5,112 bases of DNA from assembly GCA_001773295.1 (NCBI GenBank), contig MEWG01000044.1:1-5112 (forward strand). The letters run 5' to 3'. The position numbers were made by a program, and so were the translations under genes. Positions 4,372 to 5,112 of the stretch are shown piece by piece. The notes below the pieces were generated by a model that worked only from the letters and a program-made list of their open reading frames with translations, was not told the origin of the DNA and did not search any database. How positions within the stretch are numbered: position 1 is the stretch's first letter; each line of letters starts with the position of its first letter. The stretch comes from a candidate division WWE3 bacterium RIFOXYD1_FULL_39_9 (GTDB taxonomy: Bacteria; Patescibacteriota; WWE3; UBA101185; UBA10185).

Positions 4372-5112
4372 ATGGATAAACAAGTTGTGATATCTATTAG
4401 AACCATAATTTTTACTTTTTTACTTATTCTAGGCGGCTACATTATTTATCGACTCGGCCCTATCATTGGTATCCTTTTAGTTTCCCTTCTGATAGTTTTT
4501 GCTGTTGAACCTCTGATCAAATACATAATGCGAGGTGTTATCTTAAATCGCCGAATTTCCAGAGGAATCGCAGTTATAGTTGTTTACGTCATATTGTTGT
4601 TTTTACTGGCCGGAGTTGTCTCTATAGGGTTGCCTCCCTTTGTGGTTGAAGCCCAAAGACTTCTCAAGAGTTTAATCAGTATTATCCAGGCTTTCCAATT
4701 CGGAGAGGGTATTTCCATTAATATTCCAGATATACTGCCCGAAGCGTCAAAATTATCCGGCGGTGTTTTGTCGGCAACGTTATCCATTTTTTCTAACATC
4801 GCGACGTTCTTTAGCATTTTTATCATGTCGCTGTATATGTCGCTTGACTGGGTTAATCTTAAAATGAGATTTGCAGGGATGTTTCCCGATAAGTACCAGG
4901 AAATGGTAGCAGATACACTTGATGAGATTGAAACCAGTATCGGCCATTGGGTAAAAGGCGAATTTATCTTGATGTTCGTGGTAGGGTTCCTGAGTCTTAT
5001 AGGTTTACTTGCACTTGATGTAAACTATCCGTTTGCGCTGGCGTTAATTTCCGGATTGTTGGAAGTTGTTCCAATGTTAGGTCCCATACTTTCTGCTGTA
5101 CTCGCTGCCCTT
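4372..5112 (+). CDS. AI-2E family transporter (UPF0118), 3' part missing
   Basis: The frame opens at ATG 4372 and is still open at the window edge after 247 codons; family members have about 340-380 residues, so roughly the last third is missing. The product is a polytopic membrane protein. Hydrophobic segments are seen at about 10-27, 31-50, 65-88, 136-157, 196-217 and from about 221. A long central soluble/amphipathic region lies between segments 3 and 4. The family signature is clear: DEIETSIGHWVKGEFILMF at about 184-202, GLLALDVNYPFALALISGLLEVVPMLGPILSA at about 211-242. The family includes TqsA/YdiK of E. coli, linked to autoinducer-2 export, and Na+/H+ antiporters; the true substrate cannot be told from sequence. 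It follows miaA after 27 bp but has its own promoter. Confidence in the family is high, in the substrate nil. Confidence 0.9.
   Translation, partial: MDKQVVISIRTIIFTFLLILGGYIIYRLGPIIGILLVSLLIVFAVEPLIKYIMRGVILNRRISRGIAVIVVYVILLFLLAGVVSIGLPPFVVEAQRLLKSLISIIQAFQFGEGISINIPDILPEASKLSGGVLSATLSIFSNIATFFSIFIMSLYMSLDWVNLKMRFAGMFPDKYQEMVADTLDEIETSIGHWVKGEFILMFVVGFLSLIGLLALDVNYPFALALISGLLEVVPMLGPILSAVLAAL

Noticed and set aside
4584..4826. 80-codon frame on the minus strand inside the AI-2E gene
   Set aside because: It is antisense to clear transporter sequence and has no family features; the same holds for the minus-strand frames within miaB and miaA.

Overview
The window looks like a piece of a small, AT-rich bacterial genome. 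My best guess is a member of the Candidate Phyla Radiation (Patescibacteria), perhaps near Microgenomates. This rests on gene character only: a short YidC that begins directly with the Oxa1-type membrane domain, a stand-alone tRNA-binding MetRS beta-type protein, tightly packed genes and about 39% GC in a hand-counted part of miaB. No rRNA or other strong taxonomic marker is present, so the placement is an inference.

Layout. Positions 1-1182 on the minus strand hold the classic rpmH - rnpA - yidD - yidC block (ribosomal protein L34, RNase P protein, YidD, membrane insertase; yidC runs off the left edge). A 96-bp divergent promoter region separates rpmH from a plus-strand run: a stand-alone MetRS beta-type tRNA-binding protein (1279-1599), an unrecognised small membrane protein with its own ribosome binding site and terminator (1681-2146), miaB (2166-3380), miaA (3382-4344) and the first 247 codons of an AI-2E family membrane protein (4372 to the right edge). 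No tRNA, rRNA, CRISPR array or insertion sequence is visible. No stretch over 300 bases lacks a gene.

How the genes work together. The minus-strand block joins ribosome assembly, tRNA 5' maturation and membrane protein insertion. miaA and miaB act in sequence on tRNA A37: MiaA prenylates the base, then MiaB methylthiolates it. They lie 1 nt apart and are probably one transcript. The MetRS beta-type protein also serves tRNA. The theme is therefore tRNA and translation, with two membrane proteins of other or unknown role.

Most interesting points. (1) All five genes that head a transcription unit (yidC, rpmH, metG-beta, miaB, AI-2E) have a -10-like hexamer ending only 7-10 nt before the ATG and lack a clear Shine-Dalgarno sequence, which points to leaderless mRNAs. 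(2) The unknown gene at 1681 breaks this rule: it has a strong Shine-Dalgarno, a GC content near 46% and its own 16-bp stem terminator, so it looks like an acquired cassette. (3) MiaB ends before the usual C-terminal TRAM domain, and MiaA carries an insertion where a conserved histidine normally lies.
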